Part shown: positions 1 through 9,041 of the stretch, one piece after another
How the letters are laid out: every line of letters starts with the position of its first letter
Position numbering within the stretch: the first letter of the stretch is position 1
Origin: Verrucomicrobiota bacterium
Lineage (GTDB): Bacteria > Verrucomicrobiota > Verrucomicrobiia > Opitutales > UBA953
Assembly (NCBI GenBank): GCA_030834165.1
Contig: JAURFU010000009.1
Location: forward strand, 1-47,102
Direction of reading: 5' to 3'
Length of the DNA stretch: 47,102 bases
Made by a program: the position numbers and the translations under genes
The notes under the pieces: generated by a model
What the model saw: the letters and a program-made list of their open reading frames with translations, nothing else
Database searches by the model: none
What the model was told of the DNA's origin: nothing

Positions 1-668
1 TTACCATTACCGATGGTGCCTCCGATGATGCTGGCGACGAGCGTACCGTGTCCGTTCTGGTCAAGCGGTAGCGGATCCAACGAGTACCAATCATAACCCC
101 AGACGTCGTCGATCAGCCCGTTGTCGTCGTCGTCCAATCCGTTGTTGAACGCGGCCCCGTTCTCGCCCGGCTTGGCGTTGATGGAGCCGACCAGGTCGGG
201 GTGGAGCAAGGTCACGCCCGAGTCCACCACGGCGACCATCAAAGATGTTTTCGGGCGATAGATGAGGTTCGCGGCAGGCCAGCGGATATCAATGCCGGCT
301 GGCCCAGTCTTCCCGTTGACGGTCTGACCTGTATTTTGCAAAGACCACTGATTGGGATACTCAGGGTCGGCGGCCTTTGCCTCTCTGATGAGGTCTGGTT
401 CAGCATTGAGGACGATGGCTTCGCGCGCGACCTCCTCGGCGAAAGCGACCGGAGAACCTTTGGACTCGTCGAAAGAATAGACATGAATCCCGAATAGTTT
501 GATCTTCTTGGTCAGCGTCATGCCCTTCCGCCCCTGAAGTTCGGTGATGGCCGCTTCGTCGGTACCGGGGCGATACTTCACGAGCAGCACGCCAGCACGG
601 TGCTCCGCGGAGAACGCGGTGGCGCACAGGACAAGCAGGAGGGCCATGGCCCTGAGGACGGTCTTCAT
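1..668 (-). CDS. Subtilisin-like (S8) serine protease, exported, C-terminus cut by window edge
   Basis: This reading frame runs off the left edge; 222 residues of the N-terminal part are visible. It starts with a Sec signal peptide (basic MKTVLR, hydrophobic core, likely cut after AFS-A near residue 21). A propeptide-like region follows, with the KYRPGTDEAAI and YPNQWSLQNTG segments typical of secreted subtilases. The catalytic Asp lies in VAVVDSGV (D149) and the catalytic His in NGHGTLVAS (H207). The acidic DDDDNGLIDD stretch between them is the insertion commonly seen in calcium-binding subtilases. The catalytic Ser would lie beyond the window. Its role is probably degradation or processing of extracellular protein. 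Base composition looks less GC-rich than its neighbours. The upstream region also holds the terminator of the preceding oxidoreductase operon, so it is probably transcribed separately. Confidence 0.9.
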   Translation of the reverse strand, partial: MKTVLRAMALLLVLCATAFSAEHRAGVLLVKYRPGTDEAAITELQGRKGMTLTKKIKLFGIHVYSFDESKGSPVAFAEEVAREAIVLNAEPDLIREAKAADPEYPNQWSLQNTGQTVNGKTGPAGIDIRWPAANLIYRPKTSLMVAVVDSGVTLLHPDLVGSINAKPGENGAAFNNGLDDDDNGLIDDVWGYDWYSLDPLPLDQNGHGTLVASIIGGTIGNG

Positions 669-721
669 GTTGATAGAGGAGAGGCTAGGCACGGGGTGGC
701 ACGAGGGAAGCCTATCTCTTA

Positions 722-760
722 TCAAAAAACATTAAAAAGGCCCCGGAACCCGGGGCCTTC
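722..760 (-). terminator. Rho-independent terminator of the xyl/oxidoreductase operon
   Basis: A perfect 10-bp stem (737-746 with 750-759, AAGGCCCCGG / CCGGGGCCTT) with a 3-nt loop is followed on the minus strand by T-rich sequence (CTTTTTAATGTTTTTT). It sits 21 bp past the stop codon of the oxidoreductase gene ending at 781, so it closes the minus-strand operon. Confidence 0.88.
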
Positions 761-780
761 GTGGGCGACTGGCGGACGCC

Positions 781-1950
781 TTAGTCGGCGAGCTTGGTCC
801 AGCGGGCGTTGCCCTTGGAAGACTTCACCGCGGCCTCGATGAAGGCCATGCCAGTGACGCCGTCGTCGATCGACGGGAAGTCATAGCCGCCCTTCGGAGC
901 CTTGCGGCCTTCGAGACGGTCGGTGATGGCTTCGGCGGCGGCGCGATAGATGTTCGCGAACGCTTCGATGAAGGCTTCCGGGTGGCCGAACGGCGTGCGG
1001 GTGTACTTCTTGCAGGCGGCTCCGTTGTAGGAGTTGCCGCGGCGGTGCACCTGGCGGGGCTGGTCGAGATACTTCACGATCAGCTCGTTCGGATGCTCCT
1101 GATGCCACTCGAGGGAAGCCAGGGTGCCGTAGACGCGGATGTTCAGGTTGTTCTCGTCGCCGGTGGAGATCTGCGAGGCATGCAGCACGCCCTTTGCGCC
1201 GCCCTTGTAGCGGACGAGCATGTTGGCGTCGTCATCCAGCAGGCGGCCCGGAATGTAGGTGCTGAGGTCGGCGGCGATCTCCTTGATCTCGAGGCCGGTG
1301 ACGTACTGGACGAGGTTCTCGGCGTGCGTGCCGATGTCGCCGACGCAGTTCGAGACGCCCGAGCAGTTCGGGTCCATGCGCCAGTTGGCGATCTTCTGGA
1401 TCTTGCCGGCCTGCAGGGCGCCGATGGCGTAACCCTGCGGGTATTCGACGAGGACCTTGTTGATCTTGCCGAGCTTGCCGGCGGCCACGAAGTCGCGGGC
1501 TTCCTTGACCATCGGGTAGCCGGTGTAGTTGTGCAGCAGCGCGAAGACCAGGCCGCTCTTCTTGACGATGGCGCGGAGCTTCTTGCCTTCGGCGAGGGAG
1601 AACGCGAGGGGCTTCTCGCAGATCACGTGGATGCCGGCTTCGAGGAAGGCCTTGGCCACGGGATAGTGCAGGTCGTTGCGCGCGACGATCGACACGAAGT
1701 CGATGCGGTCGCCGAGCGGGCGCCTGGCTTCGGCCTTGGCCATCTCGGCGTACGAAGCGTATACGCGGGAGGGATCGAGGCAGAAATCCTGGCCGGAGAG
1801 GCGGGACTTCTCGGGGTCCGAGGAGAACGCGCCGGCGACGAGCTCGATCTTGCCGTCGAGGGCCGCGGCCATGCGGTGGACGCCGCCGATGAAGGCGCCG
1901 CGGCCGCCGCCGACCATGCCCATGCGGAGTTTGCGATTGAGGGATGCCAT
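781..1950 (-). CDS. Gfo/Idh/MocA family oxidoreductase
   Basis: This 389-residue NAD(P)-dependent sugar dehydrogenase-type protein has an N-terminal Rossmann fold with a glycine-rich dinucleotide loop (GMVGGGRGAF, residues 11-20). The family's EKP motif is at residues 112-114 (CEKPLAFS). The C-terminal alpha/beta domain has the substrate-side GDIGTHAENL segment carrying a candidate catalytic His. There is no signal peptide, so it acts in the cytoplasm. It is the last gene of a five-gene minus-strand run and starts 11 bp after the previous oxidoreductase, which implies co-transcription with xylA, xylB and the isomerase/epimerase. Family members oxidise or reduce sugars, inositols or glycosides; the substrate cannot be read from the sequence. 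The start is ATG; I see no clear Shine-Dalgarno sequence. Confidence 0.9.
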   Translation of the reverse strand: MASLNRKLRMGMVGGGRGAFIGGVHRMAAALDGKIELVAGAFSSDPEKSRLSGQDFCLDPSRVYASYAEMAKAEARRPLGDRIDFVSIVARNDLHYPVAKAFLEAGIHVICEKPLAFSLAEGKKLRAIVKKSGLVFALLHNYTGYPMVKEARDFVAAGKLGKINKVLVEYPQGYAIGALQAGKIQKIANWRMDPNCSGVSNCVGDIGTHAENLVQYVTGLEIKEIAADLSTYIPGRLLDDDANMLVRYKGGAKGVLHASQISTGDENNLNIRVYGTLASLEWHQEHPNELIVKYLDQPRQVHRRGNSYNGAACKKYTRTPFGHPEAFIEAFANIYRAAAEAITDRLEGRKAPKGGYDFPSIDDGVTGMAFIEAAVKSSKGNARWTKLAD

Positions 1951-1961
1951 AGGTGTGCGGG

Positions 1962-3044
1962 TCAGAGGGAAACGGGCTTGCCGGACTTCGCCGAGGCGTA
2001 GATGGCGTCGATGACCTGCATGAGGCGGTAGGCCTGCTCAGGCGTGTTCAGCGGCTTCGCGCGGCCTTCGATCGACTCGATGAAGTTCGCGGCGGAAGCG
2101 ATGCGGCCCATGTCCTCGCAGGCGGGCGTGACGATGGAGCGGTTCACGCTGTTGCCGTTTTCCTGGACGTAGAGCTCGCAGGTGTCGATCGCGGTGTTAT
2201 CGAGGCCGTCGATGCCGAAGAGGCGCTCGACCTTGCCGCCGGCCTTGGTGCCCTGGAAGACGACGGAGACTTCCTCGCGCTTGATCATCTCGGCCCAGGA
2301 GACCTGCAAGGTCAGCACCTGGCCGGTCTTGAAGGTCACGAAGCCATGCGCGGCGTTCTCGACGTCGGTGACGCCACCGACCCGGTCCGGGATGCCCCAC
2401 GGGCCCTTGAAGGACTTGTCTTCGATGAAGTCATTGAAGGTCTGGCCGAGGACGTGCGCCGGCTCAGGGTAACCCATGAAATACATCGCGAGGTCGACCA
2501 TGTGCAGCAGGTCGATGAGCGGCCCGCCACCGGAGAGCTCCTTGGTGGTGAACCAACCGCCGAAGCCCGGGATGCCGGTGCGGCGGATCCACTTCGCCTG
2601 GGCGGAGTTGACCTTGCCGACCTGGCCCTGCTCGACGTACTTCATCATCGCCTGCGACTCAGGGCGGGCACGGTTGTTGAAGTTGAACATCACGTGCTTA
2701 CCCGCCTTCTTGGCAGCGGCGATGATCTCAAGGACCTCCGGAGCGCTCAGCGCCGGGGGCTTCTCGCAGAACACGTGCTTGCCGGCGTTGAGGCACTGGA
2801 TGGCGAGCGAAGCGTGGAACTTGTTCGGGACGATGACGCTGACGGCGTCGAGTTCCGGATGCGCCTTGAGCATGGCGTCCACGGACTCATAGGCATTCGG
2901 GATGCCCCACTTGGTCGCGGCCTTCTGGGCGGCGCCGGGTGCCTGATCGGCGACGGCGATGATTTCCGCGCCCGCCTGCTTGAAGCCGGCCGCGTGGTAT
3001 TGGAGCATGCCCCCTGCTCCGATGACGCCTACTTTGGTAGCCAT
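1962..3044 (-). CDS. Gfo/Idh/MocA family oxidoreductase
   Basis: This 360-residue protein has a Rossmann N-terminus (KVGVIGAGGM, residues 4-13) and EKP at residues 94-96. A C-terminal domain carries a GGPLIDLLHMVDLAMY stretch that matches the family's active-site His region. It differs clearly from the downstream 389-residue member, so the two are not a recent duplication; they may oxidise and reduce successive intermediates. It lies 23 bp after the isomerase/epimerase gene and 11 bp before the second oxidoreductase. That spacing, with the terminator beyond the second one, supports one operon. It is cytoplasmic. In related catabolic operons such pairs work with a xylose-isomerase-like TIM-barrel enzyme on inositols, keto-sugars or glycosides; which applies here is inference. 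Confidence 0.9.
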   Translation of the reverse strand: MATKVGVIGAGGMLQYHAAGFKQAGAEIIAVADQAPGAAQKAATKWGIPNAYESVDAMLKAHPELDAVSVIVPNKFHASLAIQCLNAGKHVFCEKPPALSAPEVLEIIAAAKKAGKHVMFNFNNRARPESQAMMKYVEQGQVGKVNSAQAKWIRRTGIPGFGGWFTTKELSGGGPLIDLLHMVDLAMYFMGYPEPAHVLGQTFNDFIEDKSFKGPWGIPDRVGGVTDVENAAHGFVTFKTGQVLTLQVSWAEMIKREEVSVVFQGTKAGGKVERLFGIDGLDNTAIDTCELYVQENGNSVNRSIVTPACEDMGRIASAANFIESIEGRAKPLNTPEQAYRLMQVIDAIYASAKSGKPVSL

Positions 3045-3067
3045 AAGTGTGTTCGATTAAGGAGTGA

Positions 3068-4129
3068 TCACTTGCCCTGGGCGGACTTGTCGAAAGCGGC
3101 GTCGAAGGCGACCTTGTTGGTCGGGAAGGCGAGCTTCTTGACGTAGGCGGCCGATTCGGCGGCGCCGAAGAAGCGGTCCATGCGGCCGTCTTCCCATTCG
3201 ACGGAGAGCGGGCCGGCGTAGCCGACGTCGTTGAGGGCGACGATGACGTCCTCGAACTTGATGTCGCCGCGGCCGACGGAGCGGAAATCCCAGGCGCGAC
3301 GCGGGTCGCAGAAATCGGTGTGGCCGCCGAACACGCCGACGGAGCCGTCGCCGTGGCCCCACCAGACGTCCTTCATGTGGGCGTGGTGGATCTGCTTGCC
3401 GAAGGTGCGGATGAACTTCACGTAGTCGACGCCCTGGTAGCCGAGGTGGCTGGGGTCATAGTTGAAGCCGAAGCGCTTGTGATTGCCGACGGCGTCGAGC
3501 GCGCGCTGGGCGGAGGCGATGTCGAAGGCGATCTCGGTCGGGTGCACTTCGAGGCCGAAGTAGACGTCGTGCTTCTCGAAGGCCTCAAGGATGGGCTTCC
3601 AGCGCTTGGCGAAATCATCGTAGCCCTTCTGGAGGTAGGCCTGGTTGGTGGGCGGGAAGGCGTAGATCGCGTGCCAGATGGAGGAACCGGTGAAACCGTT
3701 GACGACGGTCTTGCCGGAACCCTTCGGCTTGTTGGCCATGTAGGCCTTGCCGGCGTCGAAGAACTTGCGGGCGGCCTGGGCGGTCAGGGCCATCTCGGCG
3801 CACGCGCGCTGGCGGACGCCTTCCGGATTGCCGTCGCCCCAGACATGGGCGGGCAGGATGCACTGGTGGCGCTCGTCGATGTTGTCGCAGGTGGCCTGGC
3901 CGACGAGGTGCGAAGAGATCGCCCAGCAGCCGAGGTCGTGCTTCTTCAGGAGTTCCCAGACGGACTCGACGTAACCCGACTCATTGACGGCGCGGACGAC
4001 GTCGAAGTGGTCGCCCCAGCAGGCGAGTTCGACGCCTTCGTAGCCCATGGCTTTGACCTTGGGGAGAAGGTCGGCGATCTTGAGGTCGGCCCACTGGCCG
4101 GTGAAGAGGGTGACAGGGCGCTGTGACAT
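3068..4129 (-). CDS. Sugar phosphate isomerase/epimerase (xylose isomerase-like TIM barrel)
   Basis: This 353-residue protein belongs to the AP endonuclease 2/xylose-isomerase-like TIM-barrel superfamily. The four segments that usually supply the metal ligands can be read in order: GLEVHPTE (Glu), NYDPSHLGY (Asp and His), HAHMKDVWW (His) and [11 protein letters not shown] (Glu). An insertion rich in His and Trp ([10 protein letters not shown]) follows the third ligand. No signal peptide is present. I chose the ATG at 4129 over an in-frame TTG at 4153. It stands 77 bp after xylB and 23 bp before the first oxidoreductase gene. Enzymes of this kind isomerise, epimerise or dehydrate sugars or inositol derivatives. 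Its place between xylB and two oxidoreductases suggests a step on a keto-sugar intermediate, but the exact substrate is unknown. Confidence 0.85.
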   Translation of the reverse strand: MSQRPVTLFTGQWADLKIADLLPKVKAMGYEGVELACWGDHFDVVRAVNESGYVESVWELLKKHDLGCWAISSHLVGQATCDNIDERHQCILPAHVWGDGNPEGVRQRACAEMALTAQAARKFFDAGKAYMANKPKGSGKTVVNGFTGSSIWHAIYAFPPTNQAYLQKGYDDFAKRWKPILEAFEKHDVYFGLEVHPTEIAFDIASAQRALDAVGNHKRFGFNYDPSHLGYQGVDYVKFIRTFGKQIHHAHMKDVWWGHGDGSVGVFGGHTDFCDPRRAWDFRSVGRGDIKFEDVIVALNDVGYAGPLSVEWEDGRMDRFFGAAESAAYVKKLAFPTNKVAFDAAFDKSAQGK

Positions 4130-4166
4130 GGTGAGTTGGGGGTGAGCCCTCAATGTCAGCCAATCA

Positions 4167-4187
4167 GCCCGCTTTGTTCAAGTGGGC
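4167..4187 (-). terminator. Weak hairpin between xylB and the downstream TIM-barrel gene
   Basis: An 8-bp stem (GCCCGCTT / AAGTGGGC, one G-T pair) with a 5-nt loop lies in the 77-bp gap after xylB. It has no T-tract, so if it acts at all it would be a partial terminator or a processing site separating xylAB from the downstream three genes. Confidence 0.2.
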
Positions 4188-4206
4188 AATGCTCACAGCA
4201 CCCGAT

Positions 4207-5742
4207 TTATGCCTTTCGCGACAGCGATTGGCCCAGTTCGGCCTCGAGCTTGTCGTAAGCCGCCCGGAGGGCCGGGTTCGGCTGGACGACGCCCGGGGCG
4301 GGCGCGCAGAAAACAGGCTCCAGATCAGCCATCTTGGCCCCGCAGGCGGCTTCCGCGGCCCGGAGGGCGGCGCCCAAGGCGGCGGAGTCGGAGACGGCCA
4401 GGCGGAGGACCGGGGCGCCGAAGACATCGGCGAAGATCTTGGCCACGGACGGGTTCTCGGAAGCGCCGCCGGTGAGGAGCAGCTGCGTGGTCGGGGTGCC
4501 GACCCAGCGGCTGTGGAGACGGAGGCTGAGCGCCTGGCCTTCGACGGCGGCGCGAGGGAGCGCGGCCTGGGAGGCGGGGGCGCCGAGGGCGATGCGGCCG
4601 GCCGGACGACGCGGCGTGATCTCGGGCTCTTCCATCGGAAGCACGGCGGACACGGCGGCAGGCGAAGCATCGACGGCGGCGGAGAAAGCCGGCCAGTCGG
4701 CGTGACCGCACTCGCGGCGGATGGCTTCGCGGGCGAGCGACCCGTTGCGCACGCAGACGAGGCTCATGCTGCCGCCCATCGGATTGCCGAAGGCGTGGCC
4801 GAGGCCGGCGGAGTCGGTGCGGATGCCTTCGATCGCGGCGAAGAGCGTGTCGCTCGTGCCGAGGCTGATGACGACCTTGCCGGGCTTGGCAGCGCCCATG
4901 CCGACGAGGCTCGAGGGATTGTCGCCCGTGCCGATGACGACCTGGCACTTCGGCGAGAAGCCGTGGCGCGCGACGAAGTAGGCGGAGACGGCTCCGACGA
5001 CGGTGGCGCCGGGGCTCACGGAAGGAAGGCGGGCCGCGAGGCCGGGCGCGGTCGCGGCGAGCGCGGCGGGAGCCCAGTCACCCTTGCGGATGTCCATCAG
5101 GTTCATGCCGGCGCCGTCGCCGGTGTCGATCGCGGCGTCCTTGCCGGCGAGCACCGAAGCGAAGAAGGAAGAGACGAGGTGGACGCGCTTGGTCCGGGCC
5201 CAGGCGGCGGGCTCGAGCTTGGCGAAACGACGGATCTGCGGGCCGGTGAAGCGCATCGTGGCGACGGAGCCGGTCAGGTCGCAGACGGCCTGATCGCCGC
5301 CGAGGGCGGCGGCGATCTCGGCGCATTCGGCCGCGGTGGACGAATCCATCCAGATCGGCGAGGAGCGACGGGAGAGGACCGGCGAGAGCTTCGCGGACAG
5401 CGAGGTCGCGCGATCGCCGTCGGCGAGCGCGGCTTCGTAGCCGGCGGCGAGATAGACGCTGCCGTGCTGCTGGCCGGAGACGGAGACGGCGTCGACCTTC
5501 GAGAGGTCGGTCAGCTTGGCGAGGCGATCGAGCGCCAGCTCGAGGCCGTCGAGCCAGAGCAGCGGATCGGCGTGTACTTCGCCGCCCTGCCCTCCGCGGA
5601 GGAATCCTTCCGGATGTCCGCGGTCGGGGAAGTCGGCGCCGAAGGCCGCGCGGGCGCGGGCGACCGTCGTGCCTTTCGCCGTGTCCAGCACGAGCGCCGT
5701 CGCGCTCTGCGTGGACAGGTCAAGACCCAGGACGATCGCCAT
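4207..5742 (-). CDS. xylB: Xylulokinase (FGGY family)
   Basis: This 511-residue sugar kinase phosphorylates D-xylulose to xylulose 5-phosphate, feeding the pentose phosphate pathway. The N-terminal ATPase-fold motif GLDLSTQSATALVLD (residues 5-19) is that of FGGY kinases. SGQQHGSVYL near residue 100 is the segment that contacts xylulose. The second domain carries GTGDNPSSLVG and the C-terminal nucleotide-binding LLTGGASENP. The length is slightly above the usual 480-500 residues. The gene begins 4 bp after the xylA stop codon, so the two are almost certainly translated from one message, which supports the xylulokinase call over other FGGY kinases. Cytoplasmic; no signal peptide. Confidence 0.93.
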   Translation of the reverse strand: MAIVLGLDLSTQSATALVLDTAKGTTVARARAAFGADFPDRGHPEGFLRGGQGGEVHADPLLWLDGLELALDRLAKLTDLSKVDAVSVSGQQHGSVYLAAGYEAALADGDRATSLSAKLSPVLSRRSSPIWMDSSTAAECAEIAAALGGDQAVCDLTGSVATMRFTGPQIRRFAKLEPAAWARTKRVHLVSSFFASVLAGKDAAIDTGDGAGMNLMDIRKGDWAPAALAATAPGLAARLPSVSPGATVVGAVSAYFVARHGFSPKCQVVIGTGDNPSSLVGMGAAKPGKVVISLGTSDTLFAAIEGIRTDSAGLGHAFGNPMGGSMSLVCVRNGSLAREAIRRECGHADWPAFSAAVDASPAAVSAVLPMEEPEITPRRPAGRIALGAPASQAALPRAAVEGQALSLRLHSRWVGTPTTQLLLTGGASENPSVAKIFADVFGAPVLRLAVSDSAALGAALRAAEAACGAKMADLEPVFCAPAPGVVQPNPALRAAYDKLEAELGQSLSRKA

Positions 5743-5746
5743 GGCC

Positions 5747-7057
5747 TCAGCGGATGTATTCGTTGATCAGGTTCTCGAGCAGCTCCTGGCGGCCGGACGC
5801 GAGCGTCGGCGCCTTGATGCCCTGGGCGTAGGCGTCGAGCTGGGCGAGGGTGACCTTGCCCGACTCGATCTTCTTGCCGATGCCGCCGTCCCAGGAGGCG
5901 TAACGCTTCTCGACGAACTTATCCATCTTGCCGTCCTTGATGATCGCATGGGCGATCTTGAGGCCGCGGGCGAAGGCGTCCATGCCGCCGATGTGGGCGT
6001 GGAAGAGGTCGACCGGCTCGTGCGATTCGCGACGACGCTTGGCGTCGAAGTTGAGGCCGCCCGTGGTGAAGCCGCCCATCTTGAGGATGCGCAGCATGAT
6101 GTTCGTCGTGAGGTAGAGGTCGGTCGGGAACTGGTCGGTGTCCCAGCCGAGGAGCGTGTCGCCGCGGTTGGCGTCGACGGAACCGAGGGCGTTGGCGCCC
6201 ATCGCGACTTCCATCTCGTGCTCCATCGTGTGGCCGGCGAGCGTGGCGTGGTTGGTCTCGAGGTTCAGCTTGAAGTGCTTCAGCAGGCCGTATTCACGGA
6301 GGAAGTTGAGGCAGGCGGCCGAGTCGGAGTCGTACTGGTGGGTCGAGGGTTCGCGGGGCTTGGGCTCGATGTAGAACTGGCCCTTGAAGCCGATCTTCTT
6401 CGCGTGGTCGACGGCGAGGTGCAGGAGCGCGGCGAGGTGGTCGAGCTCGCGCTTCATGTCGGTGTTGAGCAGCGTGGCGTAGCCTTCGCGGCCACCCCAG
6501 AAGACGTAACCTTCGCCGCCGAGGGCCTTGGTGGCCTCGAGCGCGTGACGGACCTGGCTCGCGCCGTAGGCGAACACGTCGGCGTTGGGCGAGGTGCCCG
6601 CTCCCTGCGCGTAGCGCGGATGGGCGAAGAGGCAGGCGGTGCCCCAGAGGAGCTTCTTGCCGGTGGCCTTCTGGAAGCCCTTCAGTTCCTTGGTGACGCG
6701 GGCGAGGTTGGCGTGCGTCTCGGCGAGGGTCTTGCCTTCCGGAGCGATGTCGCGGTCGTGGAAGCAGTAGAAGTCGATCCGGCACTTCTCGAGGAACTCG
6801 AAGAAGACCGGCACGCGACGGAGGGCGTTGTCGAGGGAGTCGGAACCGTCATCCCACGGCATGAGCGCGGTGCCGGCGCCGAACGGGTCGGAGAGGCTGT
6901 TGCGCATCACGTGCCAGTAGGCCGCGGCGAAACGCATGTGGTCCTTCATCTTCTTCCCGCCGATCTTCTCGTCCGGGTTGTAGTGCTTGAAGGCGAACGG
7001 GTTCCTGGACTTCGGTCCTTCGAACTCGATGACCGGGACATTAGGGAAGTGCGACAT
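5747..7057 (-). CDS. xylA: Xylose isomerase
   Basis: This 436-residue protein converts D-xylose to D-xylulose. It matches the long (class II, about 440 aa) xylose isomerases. FHDRD places the catalytic His/Asp at H100 and D103. The two-metal site is complete: E231 (FYIEPKP), E267 and H270 ([12 protein letters not shown]), D295 (GSVDANRGD), D306 and D308 (WDTDQFP) and D338 (NFDAK). It is the first gene of the operon with xylB, a TIM-barrel isomerase/epimerase and two oxidoreductases. The region in front (7058-7204) is shared with the divergent panC. The bases before the ATG are C/T-rich on this strand, without a Shine-Dalgarno match. No regulator (XylR/ROK or LacI) is encoded nearby, so its control is not visible. 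Confidence 0.97.
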   Translation of the reverse strand: MSHFPNVPVIEFEGPKSRNPFAFKHYNPDEKIGGKKMKDHMRFAAAYWHVMRNSLSDPFGAGTALMPWDDGSDSLDNALRRVPVFFEFLEKCRIDFYCFHDRDIAPEGKTLAETHANLARVTKELKGFQKATGKKLLWGTACLFAHPRYAQGAGTSPNADVFAYGASQVRHALEATKALGGEGYVFWGGREGYATLLNTDMKRELDHLAALLHLAVDHAKKIGFKGQFYIEPKPREPSTHQYDSDSAACLNFLREYGLLKHFKLNLETNHATLAGHTMEHEMEVAMGANALGSVDANRGDTLLGWDTDQFPTDLYLTTNIMLRILKMGGFTTGGLNFDAKRRRESHEPVDLFHAHIGGMDAFARGLKIAHAIIKDGKMDKFVEKRYASWDGGIGKKIESGKVTLAQLDAYAQGIKAPTLASGRQELLENLINEYIR

Positions 7058-7204
7058 GACTTATGGGAGGGAGGAGTCTGACATTGGACACGACCTCCCG
7101 ACTGCCAAGTAAGGAATGGCTACGACCTATGAACAAAACGACGGAGGGGGAGGCCGCATACAACTGCGCCTTGCGCCACGGAGCGGCCGCCGTAAGGTGA
7201 GCCC

Positions 7205-8047
7205 ATGGAGGTCGTCCACACCATCCCCGAGCTGCGCGCCGCGATCGCCCGGGCCCGCCAAGCCGGCAAGTCGGTCGGCTTCGTGCCGACGATGGGGTGC
7301 CTGCACGAAGGCCACCTCAGCCTCATCCGCCGGGCCAAGGAAGAGACCTCCTTCGTGGCGGTCTCCGTCTTCGTCAACCCGACCCAGTTCGGACCGAACG
7401 AGGACTTCTCGAAATACCCGCGCACCTTCGAAGACGACCGCCGCGGGTGCCAGGCCGCCGGCGCCGACCTGATCTTCGCCCCGACGGCCGCGGACTTCTA
7501 CCCGGCCGGCGCGTCCACCTGGGTCGACGTCGAAGGAGTGTCGGCCAAGCTCTGCGGCGAGTTCCGCCCCGGACACTTCCGCGGCGTGGCGACCGTCGTC
7601 GCCATGCTCTTCAACGCCGTGCAGGCGGACGTCGCCGTCTTCGGCCGCAAGGACCTGCAACAGCTGGCGGTGATCCGCCGCATGGTCCGCGACCTGCACA
7701 TGCCGGTGCGCATCCTCGCCCATGAGACCGTCCGCGAGCCCAACGGCGTCGCGATGAGCTCGCGCAACCGCTACCTCTCCCCGGAACAGCTGGCCCAGGC
7801 GACCGCCATCCCCGCCGCCCTGGCCGCCGCGCAGGCGCTGGCGAAGGCCGGCGTGACCGACGCCGCAAGACTCCGCGCCGCGGCGAGCGACGTGCTCGCC
7901 GCGCAGCCCGCCTTGAAGGCGCAGTATTGCGAGATCGTCGACCTTGAGACGATGGCGCCCGTGGCGTCGACCGCCGGCCTGCGTTGCGCCGTCGCGATCG
8001 CCTGCCACCTGGGCGCGACGCGGCTGATCGACAACGCCGACCTCTGA
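7205..8047 (+). CDS. panC: Pantothenate synthetase
   Basis: This 280-residue cytoplasmic enzyme joins pantoate and beta-alanine with ATP to make pantothenate, a coenzyme A precursor. The family's signature blocks are all present. PTMGCLHEGHLSL (residues 29-41) holds the HxGH nucleotide-binding motif. VNPTQFGPNEDF, FGRKDLQQL and the C-terminal EPNGVAMSSRNRYLS (with the KMSKS-like SSRN loop) follow. Length is normal for the family. An AAGGTGAG ribosome-binding site lies just upstream, one of the better ones in the window. It is divergent from xylA and convergent with the transporter gene at 8048, whose stop codon directly abuts its own (TGATCA). panB is not adjacent. Confidence 0.97.
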   Translation: MEVVHTIPELRAAIARARQAGKSVGFVPTMGCLHEGHLSLIRRAKEETSFVAVSVFVNPTQFGPNEDFSKYPRTFEDDRRGCQAAGADLIFAPTAADFYPAGASTWVDVEGVSAKLCGEFRPGHFRGVATVVAMLFNAVQADVAVFGRKDLQQLAVIRRMVRDLHMPVRILAHETVREPNGVAMSSRNRYLSPEQLAQATAIPAALAAAQALAKAGVTDAARLRAAASDVLAAQPALKAQYCEIVDLETMAPVASTAGLRCAVAIACHLGATRLIDNADL

Positions 8048-8926
8048 TCAGGCGAGGCTGAGGTAGACCGCGGCGAGCAGGATCAGCGCGCCGATGAGGC
8101 GGCGCGTCATGACGGCGCCGCCGACCTGCCTCTCGGCGTTGGCGAACCAATGTCCGACGACCCAGACCAGCGCCACGCTCCAGAGGCCGCGCGTATTATA
8201 AAGGACGTTGGTCACGGTGACCTCATGGTATTCCGCGATGCTGTAGGCGACGCCCATCGCCTGGAGCGTGAGCAGCACGCCGCCCCCCACGGCCCAGACG
8301 ACCATCGGGCGCGGCATCTCGCGGAGGGGCGCGGAGAAGAACGGGATGAGCGCGAACGAAAGCAGGCCGACCGTGGCGAACATGACGGGCCCGAAGCGAC
8401 CGAAGCCGATGTCCCGGACCCACAGCTGCTGCATGACGTCGGTCGCGGCGAAGGCCACCGAAGCCAGGAAGGAGAAGACCACGCTCACGAGGAGGCGCTG
8501 ACGGTTGGCCCTCCACTCGCCGCCCAGCAAGGCCAGCGCCAGCGAGGTCAGGAAAGTCGCCACCCAGAGCTTCCAGCCCAGCTCTTCGCCCCCGGTGACG
8601 AACACCAGCAGCGCGACGAAGATCACCTTGGTCCCGAGGACGGGCGTCGCGATGGAGATGTCCCCGCGGCTGATCGCGATGAAGGTGAAGACCTGGCCGA
8701 TGAAAAAGGCCGTGCCGGCGAGGACCGCATGCAGGACATGGATCGGGGCGTAGGGCTGCCCGCCGTGGAAGAGCCAGGTCTGGAAGAGGACCGCCCCGAT
8801 GAGATTCACGATGAAGAGCACCCGCCAAGGATGCCCTCCGTCCATGGCCCGCTTGAGGGCCATCGCGGCGAAGGTGTACCCTACCGCCGAACAGAGAGGG
8901 AGGATGATGGAAGCAGGCGCGCGCAT
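8048..8926 (-). CDS. EamA/DMT-family transporter
   Basis: This 292-residue membrane protein has about ten hydrophobic segments in two repeated halves, as in drug/metabolite transporter (EamA) proteins. The first half contains SRGDISIATPVLGTK, which resembles the conserved helix-4 region of the family. I chose the ATG at 8926 (MRAPASIILP); an upstream in-frame extension to 9043 is Arg/Pro/Gly-rich, lacks membrane character and would overlap the divergent gene. It sits in the inner membrane and likely exports or imports a small metabolite; the substrate is unknown. Its stop abuts that of panC with no spacer and no visible terminator between them. It is divergent from the coiled-coil/NYN gene at 9042. 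Confidence 0.85.
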   Translation of the reverse strand: MRAPASIILPLCSAVGYTFAAMALKRAMDGGHPWRVLFIVNLIGAVLFQTWLFHGGQPYAPIHVLHAVLAGTAFFIGQVFTFIAISRGDISIATPVLGTKVIFVALLVFVTGGEELGWKLWVATFLTSLALALLGGEWRANRQRLLVSVVFSFLASVAFAATDVMQQLWVRDIGFGRFGPVMFATVGLLSFALIPFFSAPLREMPRPMVVWAVGGGVLLTLQAMGVAYSIAEYHEVTVTNVLYNTRGLWSVALVWVVGHWFANAERQVGGAVMTRRLIGALILLAAVYLSLA

Positions 8927-9041
8927 CGGGCAGGGGCGAACGAACGCGCTTCCCCGCCGGCTGGCGAGTCCGAACCAAGAAAACACCCCCCTGCCCCCCG
9001 CCCGGCCTTGCCCCCGACCGGCCGGCGGGCATGCTGGAGGC

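Noticed and set aside
3068-4153. Longer start of the isomerase/epimerase at a TTG (4153)
   Set aside because: An ATG at 4129 begins the conserved fold; the added residues (LRAHPQLT) have no role. The TTG starts at 25777 and 43777 were rejected for the same reason.
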